Part shown: positions 38,927 to 49,708 of the stretch, in pieces
Numbering within the stretch: position 1 is the first letter of the stretch
Layout of the letters: every line of letters starts with the position of its first letter
Origin: Margaritifera margaritifera
Lineage: Eukaryota; Mollusca; Bivalvia; Unionida; Margaritiferidae
Length of the DNA: 64,000 nucleotides
Assembly (NCBI GenBank): GCA_029931535.1
Contig: JAQPZY010001501.1
Span: 3,376,501 to 3,440,500, forward strand
Direction: 5' to 3'
Notes under the pieces: generated by a model
The model's database searches: none
The model's input: the letters and a program-made list of their open reading frames with translations, nothing else
Told to the model about the DNA's origin: nothing
Program-made: the position numbers and the translations under genes

Positions 38927-39184
38927 ATTAGTCGTTCTAAATGCCCTATAGTCGAACACTGACGATAATGGATGCTCCTTAGTTGGCCCACTTTTGGTGA
39001 CGAAATGTTCTGAACATAAACGGGAACAACTTGTTGGTCTCCAGTTCTTGCGGCTCACACGACTTATCCTAATGGATCTTGACCTTTTCTTCACTGGGAA
39101 CCTATGTAGTGTTACTTGACTAACCTTTCTCTCCTTTCCGCTGTAATTATGGCAGTGCGTGACCCAACAATAAAGTTTACCCAT
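38927..39184 (-). CDS. THAP zinc-finger domain, first coding exon
   Basis: From ATG (complement of 39182-39184) the exon encodes 86 residues forming a THAP domain, a C2CH sequence-specific DNA-binding module. C6-x4-C11-x45-C57-x2-H60 fits the consensus C-x2-4-C-x35-53-C-x2-H. Other hallmarks are MGKLYCWVTHCHN at the N-terminus, HRFP (27-30), NWRP (47-50), RLCSEHF (55-61) and a hydrophobic PLSSVFDY block in the AVPTIF position. The frame is open further upstream, but THAP domains start at the protein N-terminus and this ATG has a purine at -3, so I chose it. The exon ends in phase 0 at a consensus GTAAGT donor (complement of 38921-38926), so the protein continues in a later exon I could not find. 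It could be a host transcription regulator or the DNA-binding exon of a domesticated P-element-like transposase. No defects in the exon. Confidence 0.75.
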
Positions 39185-41019
39185 GACGACAAATATTTCA
39201 TTAGCTTTCTTTGTGTTGCAATCAGTGATTATCGACCAGCGGCATACCTTCGGAAATGCTTCTAGCACGATCTCCATACACTAAAGAGTTCGGAATAAAG
39301 GGCAGATAATCAGGTTACCGAAAAGGGCTATATAGACTGTTTCCCCAATTAGAGGCGACCAACAGGCAATACCCTTTATGCAATAGTACTGGTCGTCCTT
39401 CCATTCCATGTAGGTATATGTCGTATATAAACTCGTTCAAACCATCTGTTGTAAACGCGTAGAACAATTTGCAGGAGAATAAACGAAAGTGTACAGCACT
39501 GAATGAAGTCAAACACCATTTTGCGGCAGAAAATGAATATCAACGAACTTTTTCTAGGCGACAGAAATACATACAATTTACATGCAAACCCGGAAAACCA
39601 AAGAAGTATTCTCACAGGGCAGATTTATAAAATAGGCTTATTCGGTATGCACATTGCATATATGGTACATGTAATAAACATAATAAACAGTAATTTCCTG
39701 ATTGTGCAAAACAAATAAAAAGATAATCGACGTGATTTGTTTACTGAATAAACCATTTTAATATACGTTTAAATTTGCTACAAAATGTATCGAAGTAGAG
39801 AACAATAAAAAAGCTCATATGCTTATCAGTGCCAAAAGTTCAAAAAGGACTAAAATTTTGATTCCAACACTAGTTGAACATCAGTTTATTCAACTAATAT
39901 TCCTTCCTTTTTATCTTTTCCCTTTCTTCTTTTATTATTATTTCTTTTTATTTCGTCTTGTTTTGATAGCCATTTTTAGGTATGCAAGCCATGGTTTTGT
40001 TATATTAGAAGTAATTTATATATGCGAGGGATATTTCTAAGTAGCAGGAGCCTGTAACCGATCAAAATGAATTTGGTTTAATACAAGAGAATTTAGTTCA
40101 AACTAAATAAATAATTTCTTGGTTTTACACAAGTGCGCACCGAAACGAAGTAATATTCATCTTCTGTCTGAAACAATATTGAATACACTTGTTCTTCTCC
40201 GGGTTTTAAATTTGGTCTATTCGACTCACCTACTTTAGTATTTATCCCCAGAACTAAGATGTGCGATGTCATTTTTTCTTAACATTTACTTGTGTAAATA
40301 TATTGTATAATAATTCCAATTGTTATGAGATGACTGAGTTTTCTGCAGTGTGATTGGATATAAACAGTCATGTGATACTGATCTGGAATTTTGTACACAT
40401 AAGTAAATTCTGGGGACTACTTAGTTCCAATTAGTTCCAGTTCACTTCAGGTGAAGCTTTGTCTATACCAACTCCTTACACCATAATAATAACAACAAGG
40501 CACTCCACCTCCGTGACTTGAGATCAAACTTTGCAATCCAGATAAAATCACCGATTAGAAGTTCAAAAAATGTAATCGCACATTTTTTTTTTTTTTTCTC
40601 TCCAAAACTCATCTCTGGAGTCAAACAAAGCATATGGCAGGCTTTACGAGCCACACTACGTTCATAAATTTGTTGACGACCTTAGATTAGCCAAAATGGG
40701 GCCAGGAATTCTGGGGCAATGTGAAGAGGCTAAAGAAAAACACTCCCAGCTACCTAAAATAGAATGTTTTGTTGATGAAATCCGCTGATGTGACAACAGA
40801 AATGAAGAAAATTGGAATTATAAGGATTCAATGATCATGCTTCGGTATTTAATTTCTGACTTTGTTTATATTGTGATGAGTTAGATAAAAATATACACTT
40901 CAATAAATATAAAGGTAAATAACCAACCATGATCATTTAATTATATATTAAATATTGATCTTTGCAAGTGTATACAAAGTGGTCTGTGAAGATTCATTTG
41001 ATGTGACCCCTATCCCTCG

Positions 41020-41024
<5 letters not shown>
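39185..41024. other. No gene recognised
   Basis: Small overlapping ORFs on both strands at 39315-40040 and 40463-40654 lack domains. A poly-T run lies at 40584-40599. If the THAP gene is real, the proximal part here may be its promoter or 5' UTR, but no core promoter element is convincing. Confidence 0.35.
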
Positions 41025-41099
<75 letters not shown>

Positions 41100-41103
41100 G
41101 TAT
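41025..41103. repeat. (AT)n-(TATG)n microsatellite
   Basis: A TA array of about 55 bp followed by four to five TATG units. Confidence 0.95.
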
Positions 41104-41294
41104 ACGTTTTCTGCGATAACTTTGCAAAGAGATCTAAAAATGGTATAAAAAATAAAGTATGAATTTGAGAAAGTGACTTTTTTTGAGTTCTTCTTATTCT
41201 CCAGTATTTTGAAAAGCTATCACTTGATCGTCACCAACGACATAGAAATGGTGTTGCAATTAATACATAAAGAAATAAACAGCTATTTGGGCAG

Positions 41295-41400
41295 TCCATT
41301 ATCTGACATTTCAAGTAGTTTCAACCAATATTTCATTGGTCTGGCACTATATACCGATTTAAGAGAGTTATGGCCTAATTCTCCACACACAAAACGTGTG
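41295..41400 (-). mobile_element. Inverted fragment of the 42-47 kb LINE family
   Basis: The reverse complement of this stretch is nearly identical to the LINE at about 46217-46315. Shared words include GGAGAATTAGGCCATAACT, AAATCGGTATATAGTGCCAG and GAAATGTCAGATAAT. Similarity stops abruptly on both sides. It is an independent, opposite-strand insertion or rearranged piece of the same family. Confidence 0.8.
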
Positions 41401-42255
41401 TTACAATGTTAAGCCTAGTTATAACGTTGCTCTCTTGTTATTTCTTCCCGCATATATTCAAACTTAATTTTTTCATAGAATGTATAATATAGGCATGTGG
41501 GAGATTTCATGCATATTTCCCTCAAAGATAAATAAAGATAATATCTAAGAAATATCTCTGTTTTTATTGTTTTTTTCTGCTTTTATATAAGCATTTTAAA
41601 ATTAATGTTAGTGATAAAAAGAAATGTCTGATTAGTGGGTGCTGAAATCCAGTACCTGATTTTAAAAGTGAATATATTTGTCTACTTTAATAAAAGATAT
41701 AGAAACACTTTTCCACAAGCACTGACTTTCAAGTCCTTGCGGATGTACTGCAATAACGGAGCTAAGCCTTTGAGTGAGTAACTTTATAATGTTGACATGG
41801 TATAATTGCAAACATTACCATATTCGTGAATTTTCAGCTGCTGAACAACTTGCGTAAAATAAAAGAATATTTATTTTGAGTATTGTTCATTTATCCAGAA
41901 CAGATGTGCTACAGAGCTCTCCAGAAAATTCTCCTTTTCCCATGATTGAAAGTGATTAATATTATCGGAAGTTTATATGGAGATGTTTGTAAGGATATCC
42001 AGTTTGCAGATATAATCAAATCTTGCTTGGATTAGCAAGTATTTTTGAGCTATATCTGTGCAAGTTTACTATGAACTCCACAATGAGGACAAATATTTAT
42101 ATTTGTCTCCAGATTATGAACTTGACTATTTTTAGCCTGTGACATGGTGCATTGAGCTAACTGAGCTAATTATTGTATTATAATTGATCTTATTAGGAGC
42201 TATGTCAGTAACCCTGCCTGAACAGTGCTGATTTACCTAGAGATATTATGATAAA
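41401..42255. other. No gene; probably includes the LINE 5' UTR
   Basis: No ORF of note. The upstream edge of the LINE cannot be fixed by eye because LINE 5' ends carry no terminal repeat. Confidence 0.4.
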
Positions 42256-43335
42256 ATGGGGATTAGTGTCACTCAGTGGAGACTGAAGATTGGGTGTTTT
42301 GCTCAGTTAGTCAACTCTAGTAAACATGTGTTATATGGGATTATACCAGGCAGGATGCCTCTAGATATACGATTTTGTTTGGTCCTGATGCTTATCATCA
42401 TTGGTGATGTTGAATCAAACCCAGGACCTGGAAATAGAGGCAAAGGACTTGGCAGGAGTAACAACATTTGCACAGAACTAATACACAGAGATTGTCTCGA
42501 AGTAACAATGTCTTGGAAAACGATAGACAGGTTCCTGTTACTGCACAATCAAAGCCAGGAACAGGAACATGAATTACAATCAATGCATACCAGATACTCA
42601 GGTGTGCTTAACTCTTCACCAAATCAACCACCACAGAAACAAAGTACTGAAGATTCGCGGTCAGAAGATTTAGAGATAGAGACTGTGGCAGAAAATACAA
42701 ATGTTAATATCATGCAAGTTATTCTAGATATAAGAGAAGGGGCTAAATCGACAAAAAACCAGTTGAAACAGCTCAGTCATTCAATGGAAGAGCTGCATCG
42801 TGCCAACAAGAGGCTTGAGAAGAAACAATCGGAATTAAAGGAAACTGTTGCTGACCTGTAGAATGTTGTGATTACACTGGATAAACGAGTGAAAGAAAAT
42901 GAAGAGAAAATAGAAAGACAGGAAGCTCAATTCCGAAGGGAAAATTTCATATTGTATGGGCTTAAAGAAGCATGGAGAGAGACATGGGAAGAAACTGAAA
43001 AGAAAATTCGCAAGTATATTCGTGAAGATCTAAAGATTGATGATGCAAATATTTCAGTGGAAAGGACACATAGGCTCAATGTAAAATCTTCACCACGGCC
43101 AGCAATTGTGAAATTCACACGTTATAAGGACTAATCAATGATTCTTGAAAAGTATAGACAAAGTAGAAAAGAAGCAAGGGACACAGGAGGAATATATGCA
43201 ACTGAGAATAGAAAACTACCTAAGTCCCACCAAATCGGTATCTCTGAAGATTTTCCGAATAGAGTTAGTAACACTCCACAAAATCTAAAACCCTTTTTAA
43301 AGGGCTGTTTGAGAGAGAACAAAATGGCATATTAA
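42256..43335 (+). pseudogene. LINE ORF1: 2A-like leader, coiled coil, RRM-type RNA-binding domain
   Basis: The ATG frame runs 201 codons to TAG (42859-42861), continues in the same frame to TAA (43132-43134), and again to 43335. Residues 51-58 read DVESNPGP inside FCLVLMLIIIGDVESNPGPG, matching the 2A consensus D-V/I-E-x-N-P-G-P, at which ribosomes skip the G-P bond. The 15 residues before it are strongly hydrophobic, so the leader could also act as a signal peptide. From about residue 135 a coiled coil begins (LKQLSHSMEELHRANKRLEK), continuing past the first stop. An L1-ORF1p-like RRM follows (ENFILYGLKEAW, ERTHRLN, AIVKFTRYKD), then the C-terminal domain (KSHQIGISEDFPNR). In active elements ORF1p coats the RNA. 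The two in-frame stops, with the frame otherwise kept, point to recent point-mutation decay. Confidence 0.85.
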
Positions 43336-43617
43336 CGATATGACAAATTTGCTGTAGATGGTAAAGATTTTGTATATGATGAGACACAAAAGGGTCCAAT
43401 TCCAGTTTCTGTATAGAAATCAGACCGAGGTCCAGTACACGATAGGATGAGTGGAAATAATGCTTGTATCAGTTCAGTGGATACTTTTGTTACTTGTAAT
43501 GACCCATCTGCATGGAAATATGGAAATGTCTTACATTGAACATATCAGGACTGGGGAAAAAGTTAGCTGGAACCAGTGAATTCATAGATAATTGTGATTT
43601 TTAAATTATTTTTACAC

Positions 43618-44290
43618 AGTATGATTTCCTTGGATTTCTTGAGACTTGGGCAGAGAGTGCTGATCAGTTTAATATAGTGGGATACAAAACATTTGCATGT
43701 GTAAGACCTACAAAACTTAATGCTATTAGGAATTCTGGTGGAATAGTATGTTTTGTTAAATCTTTGGCTGCAGATTTATTAAAACTTGAAGCTTTATCTT
43801 GTGAATCAAATAATGTTTTGTAGCTAAAGCTGAACATTGTAAATATTGGTATACATTACAATTTTATACTAGGTTTAATATAATATACATCTGAAAATTC
43901 ACCGGTGCACTCGGATGAGGAGACTTTATCTATAGTTGAAAATGATATTGCACGTTTTAAATCCTTGGAACCAAATGCTCATTTCTTGTTGGGAGGAGAT
44001 TTCAATCCGTATGCAGCACAGGAAAATGACTACACAGACTTTGATAAAACTTTCCAGTTACTTGATAATATTGATTATGTTGCTGACAATGTATTCACAA
44101 GTAGATCAAATATGGATACAAGGGAACCCAATCATCATGGAAATGCTCTTTTAGAACTTTATAAATCCACTGGATTTATAATAATTAATGGAAGGTCTGG
44201 AGTGGACAAAAACATTGAATCCTATACTTGTTATTGTAATAATTCGGCTTGTTGCATTATTTTCTGGCAGACAGTCAATTGCTTGAGGTA
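43618..44290 (+). pseudogene. LINE AP-endonuclease domain, broken
   Basis: Reads FLGFLETWAESADQFNIVGY (catalytic Glu in LETW), then NSGGIVCFVKS, a stop near 43823, and on to LGGDFNPYAAQENDY (the GDFN motif) and NALLELYKSTGFIIINGR. The distal SDH motif was not found in frame. In active copies this domain nicks target DNA to prime reverse transcription. Confidence 0.8.
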
Positions 44291-44529
44291 ATCAACGAAT
44301 TGATGTATAGAGAGGTTAGAATTAATACATATGCCATTGCATCTTACTATAAATCTTAATGTCAAGTGTAGCTCAAAGGAAAAAAGTAAAGAGGATGATA
44401 GTAAGTCAGACCAATAAAAATTTACGTGGTCACGTGAGTATGAAACCCAGTTTTCTTCATGCTTACTTGACTTTTTTTATTTTTCCCTTTTGATCAATAT
44501 TTTGAAATGATTGAAAATAGTAGCATTGC

Positions 44530-46910
44530 TAGAGCAACAGACTGTTCAGTACAAATTATTCAATCAGCTGCAGATAGATCTGGTATCAAAAGAGTATCCA
44601 AGAAGTCCCCTTTTCAAGGGTCGGTGTCAGTACAAAAACAGGAGTAGTTTGATAAGGAATGTGAAAATGCTAAAAGACTGGCAGTGAAGGCTCTAAGAAG
44701 CTTTAGGTTTAATAGATCTGCCCAAAACTTGGAAACGTATCACTGCCTGAAAAAAGTTACAGGAAGTTAACCGCAGAAAAGAGGGTAAATATGAAACTAC
44801 ATTACAAAATAGGCTAATCTCTGTTCTTAAAAATAGAGATTCTGTTGCATTTTTGAATTTATTTAGATCGATATCATGGCATGGCTAGCAACAGATTTTT
44901 ATGCTAAGAAGGTTTGCGTATCTTTGTGGTGTATTTAATCCTTCTAGCCTGTACTCGTTGAATAATACAACATGGAATGATCTTAATGCATATATTACTG
45001 AATATGAGGTAAGGAAAGCAATACATGATATGAAACCGGGGAAAGCTCCAGGATGTGATGGTATACATTGTGAAATTTTAAAAGCCTCTGAAAATAACAC
45101 TGTACCATTACTCACATATTTGTTTAATGTAATGTGTAATGCTTCATACTTTCCAAAAGACTGTGTATAGCTACAATTGTTATACATGTTAAAAAAGGTA
45201 ACCAAAATGACCTAAATAATTACAGAGGAATAAGTCTGTTGCCAGTTATGAGTAAAGTGTTTACTAATATTCTCAATAAAAGGCTCACTCAATGGGTAGA
45301 AGATAACCATATACTAGGTGAAGAACAAGCGGGATTTAGAAGAGGTTACAACACTGTAGATAACATATATGTTCTGAATACTATTATTTGGAAATATTTG
45401 AGAAGGAAAAAAGGCAGATTGTATTGTGCATTTGAAGACTTTGAAAATGCATTTGATATAATTGATAGGAAAGCTCTATGATATAAGCTTATTGTATGTA
45501 ACTTATGTACAAAGATGCTGAACATGTTGTAAGCAATATATGCAGACATCAGAGCTTGTGTAAGAACCTCGAGTGGATTAAGTGATATATTTCAGTGTCC
45601 AATAGGAGTTAGACAGGGCTGCATATTGTCACCACTGATTTTCTCACTTTTTATAAATGACCTGCAAAGTACACTTTCTGATGATAACAGTGGTATTAAG
45701 ATAGAAAATGTGTTGAAGCTTTTTCTTCTGTTTTATGCAGATACTTTTGTATTACTGGCCGATACATCAATTGAAATGCAACGTTTATTATATAGATTTA
45801 TCCAATACTGTGACTATTGGAAACGTAAGGTAAATCTTGATAAAACTGAAGTTGTGGTTTTCCGAAAAGCCGGTTATTTAAGAGGTTATGAAAAATGGTA
45901 TTTTGGAGACAAGAAACTTAAGTTAGTTCTTATCATAAATACTTAGGGGTTGTTTTCTCTTCAAGGGTAGTTTGGAACAAATGTCAAGAAACATTAGCAA
46001 AATAAGCATCTAAGGCAGCGTATGCTCTGAAAATTAAATTGATTAAATTTGGAAAATTATCTGTATATATTTTATTTAAAATTTTTGACACAACGAATTT
46101 TCCCATTTTGATTTATGCTTCTGAAGTATGGGGCTTTGGTGAAGCCCATGATGTAGAAAGGGTGCATGTTAATATTTGTAAATATGTCTTACAGTTAGGT
46201 AAATCGAGTCCTAACTGTTTTGTGCGTGGAGAATTAGGCCATAACTTTCTTAAATCGGTATATAGTGCCAGACCAATGAAACACTGGTTGAAATTACTTG
46301 AAATGTCAGATAATCGATATCTCAAATGGTATTATATAATGCAACTCGGTTGGCTTGAGGGTACAATTAGTAGATCTATAATGTTGGCGCATGATGTTAA
46401 GAAAGTTTTATTGAGTTATGGTTTTGTTGAGGCATGGTATAACCAAGGAGCGGGGAACAAGGAGACTTTTATGAATTTATTAAAGATTAGATATAAATAT
46501 ATAGAAACACATAATTGGCATGCAGAGGTAAATAGCATACAAAATATTTAAGAGAGACTTATGTGTTGAAGATTATTTGCTCTGCCTATTTTTAGGAATA
46601 TATACTGTAAATTGAGGGGCGGGTTACTTGATGTTATGGTTAATTCAGGACGCATTGAGAAACTGAAATATGTAGACAGACTCTGTCCATACTGCGATCT
46701 TGATATTGTGTAAACATAATATTTTTTTTTTATGTTGTCCAAGATTTACAGACATTTGTATGAAGTATTTATCCCTGTTTCTGTATTTGAACCCACGTAA
46801 AGAGAAATGTTTTGATGCATTGAGAGGTAATCACAGAGAAACTATTGTATCAGTTTGTAAGTTTGTACTCTTTAGCAGCGAGAAAAGAAAACTATTATGA
46901 ACATGTATAT
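44530..46910 (+). pseudogene. LINE reverse transcriptase and C-terminal zinc tail, broken
   Basis: A connector with FDKECENAKRLAVKALRSFR is followed by RT blocks IHDMKPGKAPGCDGIHCEIL (about 45022), LPVMSKVFTNILNKRL, EEQAGFRRGYNTVDNIYVLN (about 45322), RQGCILSPLIFSLFINDLQ (about 45610) and FYADTFVLLADT (about 45731). The catalytic box normally reads YADD; here it is YADT, so one metal-binding Asp is lost. Later blocks include FGKLSVYILFKIFDTTNFPI and ELGHNFLKSV. A zinc-type RLCPYCDLD near 46680 runs into a stop and then a CCPRFTD block. At least five frame breaks. In active elements this makes cDNA at the target. Confidence 0.85.
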
Positions 46911-47040
46911 ACTTACACTTACTGTACTTGAACTTGTTATACTCACCTGATGTGTTAGTGTGTTTAATATATATGTATGTAATTTGGGCCGGTGGCCTAT
47001 ATTACTGAATAAAGTATTCTATTCTTATATATATATAAGG

Positions 47041-47436
47041 AAAATTATATGACGTACGGATTATTATATATTTTTATTCGTTGCTTTCTATTTGTTTCTT
47101 TGTTTCTTTTTACTTTCTAATCAATTGGTGCAAGGCGGACATACATTTGGGCATACATAGGGCTATCACGGGCATTGACGACAGCTGAAGCAATTCTGTT
47201 TTCAGTGTGTTACATTCTTAAATGGTTTTCATAATCGATCTGAAATGGACCTGACATGAGGTCTTTGGCTTATATAATACAGTTAAGCATATCATCTGCC
47301 ATTTAGGCATTGTTGGACATCACTTAATATGGAGACTGTTGTATAACCTTTCCATTTTCATCTTTTGGTTTAGAATTATGTCTCTAATTTGCGGCTTTAC
47401 GCGTTACTTTCAGAGAAGATTGTGTACTAGTTACCT
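47041..47436. other. No gene recognised
   Basis: Sequence between the LINE end and a poly-C/CA tract; no signal. Confidence 0.4.
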
Positions 47437-47596
47437 CCCCCCCCCCGCACACACACACACACACACACAACCTTGTGAAAGTGTCCAAGCGGTTGAATCT
47501 CGAACTAGCAAAGTAGAGGTTAAAATGTTAGAAACTCACAAGGAAATTATAAGGACATTACATACCAAAATTCAGCAGTTGACTCTTTCAGAATAA
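47437..47596 (+). other. C10-(CA)n tract followed by a short coiled-coil-like open frame
   Basis: C run 47437-47446 and CA array 47448-47469. The frame then reads CESVQAVESRTSKVEVKMLE and HKEIIRTLHTKIQQLTLSE to a TAA at 47594-47596. The hydrophobic spacing is heptad-like, and the run continues in frame past the stop with ALESNDKLDN. It may be a decayed exon of a coiled-coil protein; no clear splice sites. Confidence 0.35.
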
Positions 47597-48178
47597 ACCG
47601 CATTAGAATCAAATGATAAACTAGATAACATTTAATATCACCCATTATCTTCTAAGATAGTACATTAATTCAAAATTATTCGCCTTATTCATTTATATAT
47701 TTGTCATTTTATCTCGCCATATTTTGTCAGTAAGACATAATTTGAAGAAGGAGAATATTAGCTTATTTACAAACCTTTGAAGTTTACTAACTTTTCGTGT
47801 TCCATGAGTATGCTATATTGAAGGCTACTATCCATTCAAATGGAGAGAAATGTAAAGTAAAAGGGTAGGTATGTTTTTTTATTCCTGAATATTGTTCTCA
47901 GATATTGACATTTCAATGTTACTTTAAGCAATCGTTGTAACTTTGTTATCCGAGGAGATTACGACATTCATTTAACAAGTTAAAAAATATCAAGCAAACG
48001 ATAAGTAAATAGTATTTCCTTTCACACTTCTGATCAACAATTCCTCACTGTTGCTAGCATGCTACAGTATTCATATATTCTTAATCGGATGAAGATACCC
48101 ATAGCAATAATAAATCTCTATGTTTCCAAAAAACAAGTTAGACATATGTGGGTACAAACATAACTATATGTAATGTAC

Positions 48179-48180
<2 letters not shown>

Positions 48181-48264
<84 letters not shown>
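48181..48264. repeat. (AAT)n-(ATT)n inverted trinucleotide array
   Basis: About 18 AAT units switch to about 10 ATT units, so the two halves are reverse complements and could fold into a hairpin. Confidence 0.95.
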
Positions 48265-48265
<1 letters not shown>

Positions 48266-48367
48266 CTGATGCAGTGGTAATAGTTATGGAGGTGAGGAGC
48301 TACGGTCATGATAATGGTGGTGTGGGGCTTATTGTTACCAAATTGATCTAGTCCTCTTTTCTTACAG

Positions 48368-48674
48368 AGGCAGAATTGATTTCTAAGTCTGTTTGCAGCG
48401 GAGAGTCTGTTATAATATTTGGAAATATTTGACTTGATATAACTGGCACAGTTGCGTTCTTGTATGCAAAATGTGACAACAATACGTTAATTACAATGTG
48501 GATGAAGACAGATTCTAAGATAACTGAAACATACTCTAGAAAAGTGTTTTTTGACGGAGAAGGAAATATCTGGATCCGCAACAATAATACGCCAGACAAA
48601 GTAAAATACATCATTTTGCACGAGTTAGGCGGTACATACAAAAACGTATACGAAGTGCAGCTGACTTGCATTGG
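48368..48674 (+). CDS. Candidate exon, Ig-like ectodomain, one in-frame stop
   Basis: A strong acceptor (CCTCTTTTCTTACAG, ending 48367) and donor (GTGAGT at 48675-48680) bound a 307-bp exon. Its frame reads ELISKSVCSGESVIIFGNI, a TGA at 48430-48432, then continues in the same frame with LDITGTVAFLYAKCD, ITMWMKTDSKI, FFDGEGNIWIRNNNTP and VYEVQLTCIG. Two cysteines about 90 residues apart, a W-x-K strand and a final Y-V-L-C strand resemble an extracellular Ig V-type fold. If the TGA is genuine, this copy cannot make the domain unless a different acceptor (CACAG at 48447-48451) skips it. The exon ends in phase 2. The family is unassigned. Confidence 0.5.
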
Positions 48675-49601
48675 GTGAGTATTCATAGCAGGTTTTACGA
48701 TATTGAGGCGACGAGTCAAGTAGGTTCTCTCTCTCCAAAAGTCCCAAGCGAGACTCGTTGGGTGTGCCAGACGAACGCTGTCGTGGACATTGTGGCAATG
48801 AAATGAAAATATCTCCTCTTGTTGGTTCTATTTATTGTTTTGATGCTTGTCCGATTTGTGCCGATTGGTGCAGATTGATTCACATACCTATGGTTTCTTC
48901 ATTCTTTCATACGTAATCGGTCGAGCACCCTTAGCAAGGAATCAAATATATTATATTTATATTTGTTATATGACGACTTCTACTATTGTTATCCAATGAC
49001 AGCTATTTTACTGCGAGTGTCCCTCTATTTGCCTTTTCTAAATTCCTGGAGCATCGGGTCAGATGACATTAAAAACAAATTATCCTGTTATCTTCTCATA
49101 TTGATAGCTATAATGTTTGTAAAACTAAACATGTTAGTCTGTTCCGCATAATCGAAAGGCTTGAAACTTTTAGCCAATGTACATTAAGGCATTTTATCTG
49201 ATGGAGAAATAAAGCTTCACATGAAACACCACGCTTCTGTGGGTTCAAGTTAGTGTGTCAATACATTATTTGCACGTTACATAATGTGTAGGTATTCTCA
49301 ATTCATGTTGACACTAATAAGGTTTAGTGAGACACGCATACTTTGTATGTGACGTACTGAGTTTGTAAATAAACCTTTGCGCGTAAATGCAAAACCTAGA
49401 ACTGTACTTTAAGTAAGATGTAGCTAAATTCCATCAATTGTATGTGTTTTATAATTTGTGCAAAGTCACCACGTTATGACAAGTCTATACGATTGACTTT
49501 TAGTTCATTGTTGTAATGTGTAGGTATGTTTCATTTGTTTGTGCTGCTGGCGTCTCGGAAAATGATTTACTGATCTGGAAACCACTTAGGCAAGTCTCTA
49601 T

Positions 49602-49615
49602 TTTCTTTCTTTCTT

Positions 49616-49669
<54 letters not shown>
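49602..49669. repeat. (TTTC)n-(CT)n microsatellite
   Basis: A TTTC run followed by about 24 CT units; pure pyrimidine on the plus strand. Confidence 0.95.
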
Positions 49670-49673
<4 letters not shown>

Positions 49674-49700
49674 ATATTTGAAATCTGCCATGCACTAACC

Positions 49701-49708
49701 ATTTATGA
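49701..49708. repeat. Left target-site duplication of the hAT element
   Basis: ATTTATGA, identical to 52188-52195. Confidence 0.9.

Larger units (their letters stand above)
42256..47040 (+). mobile_element. Non-LTR retrotransposon with 2A-bearing ORF1, dead copy
   Basis: A near-full-length LINE on the plus strand: ORF1 (42256-43335), AP-endonuclease (about 43618-44290), connector and reverse transcriptase (about 44530-46550), and a C-terminal zinc-binding tail (about 46670-46900). It ends near AATAAAGTATTCTATTC plus a short TAT repeat (about 47010-47040), the usual simple-repeat 3' end of CR1/L2-like elements. ORF1 of the L1-like RRM type combined with an APE endonuclease points to the broad CR1/L2/jockey group. 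Many stops and frameshifts. A 106-bp fragment of the family lies inverted at 41.3 kb. Confidence 0.85.
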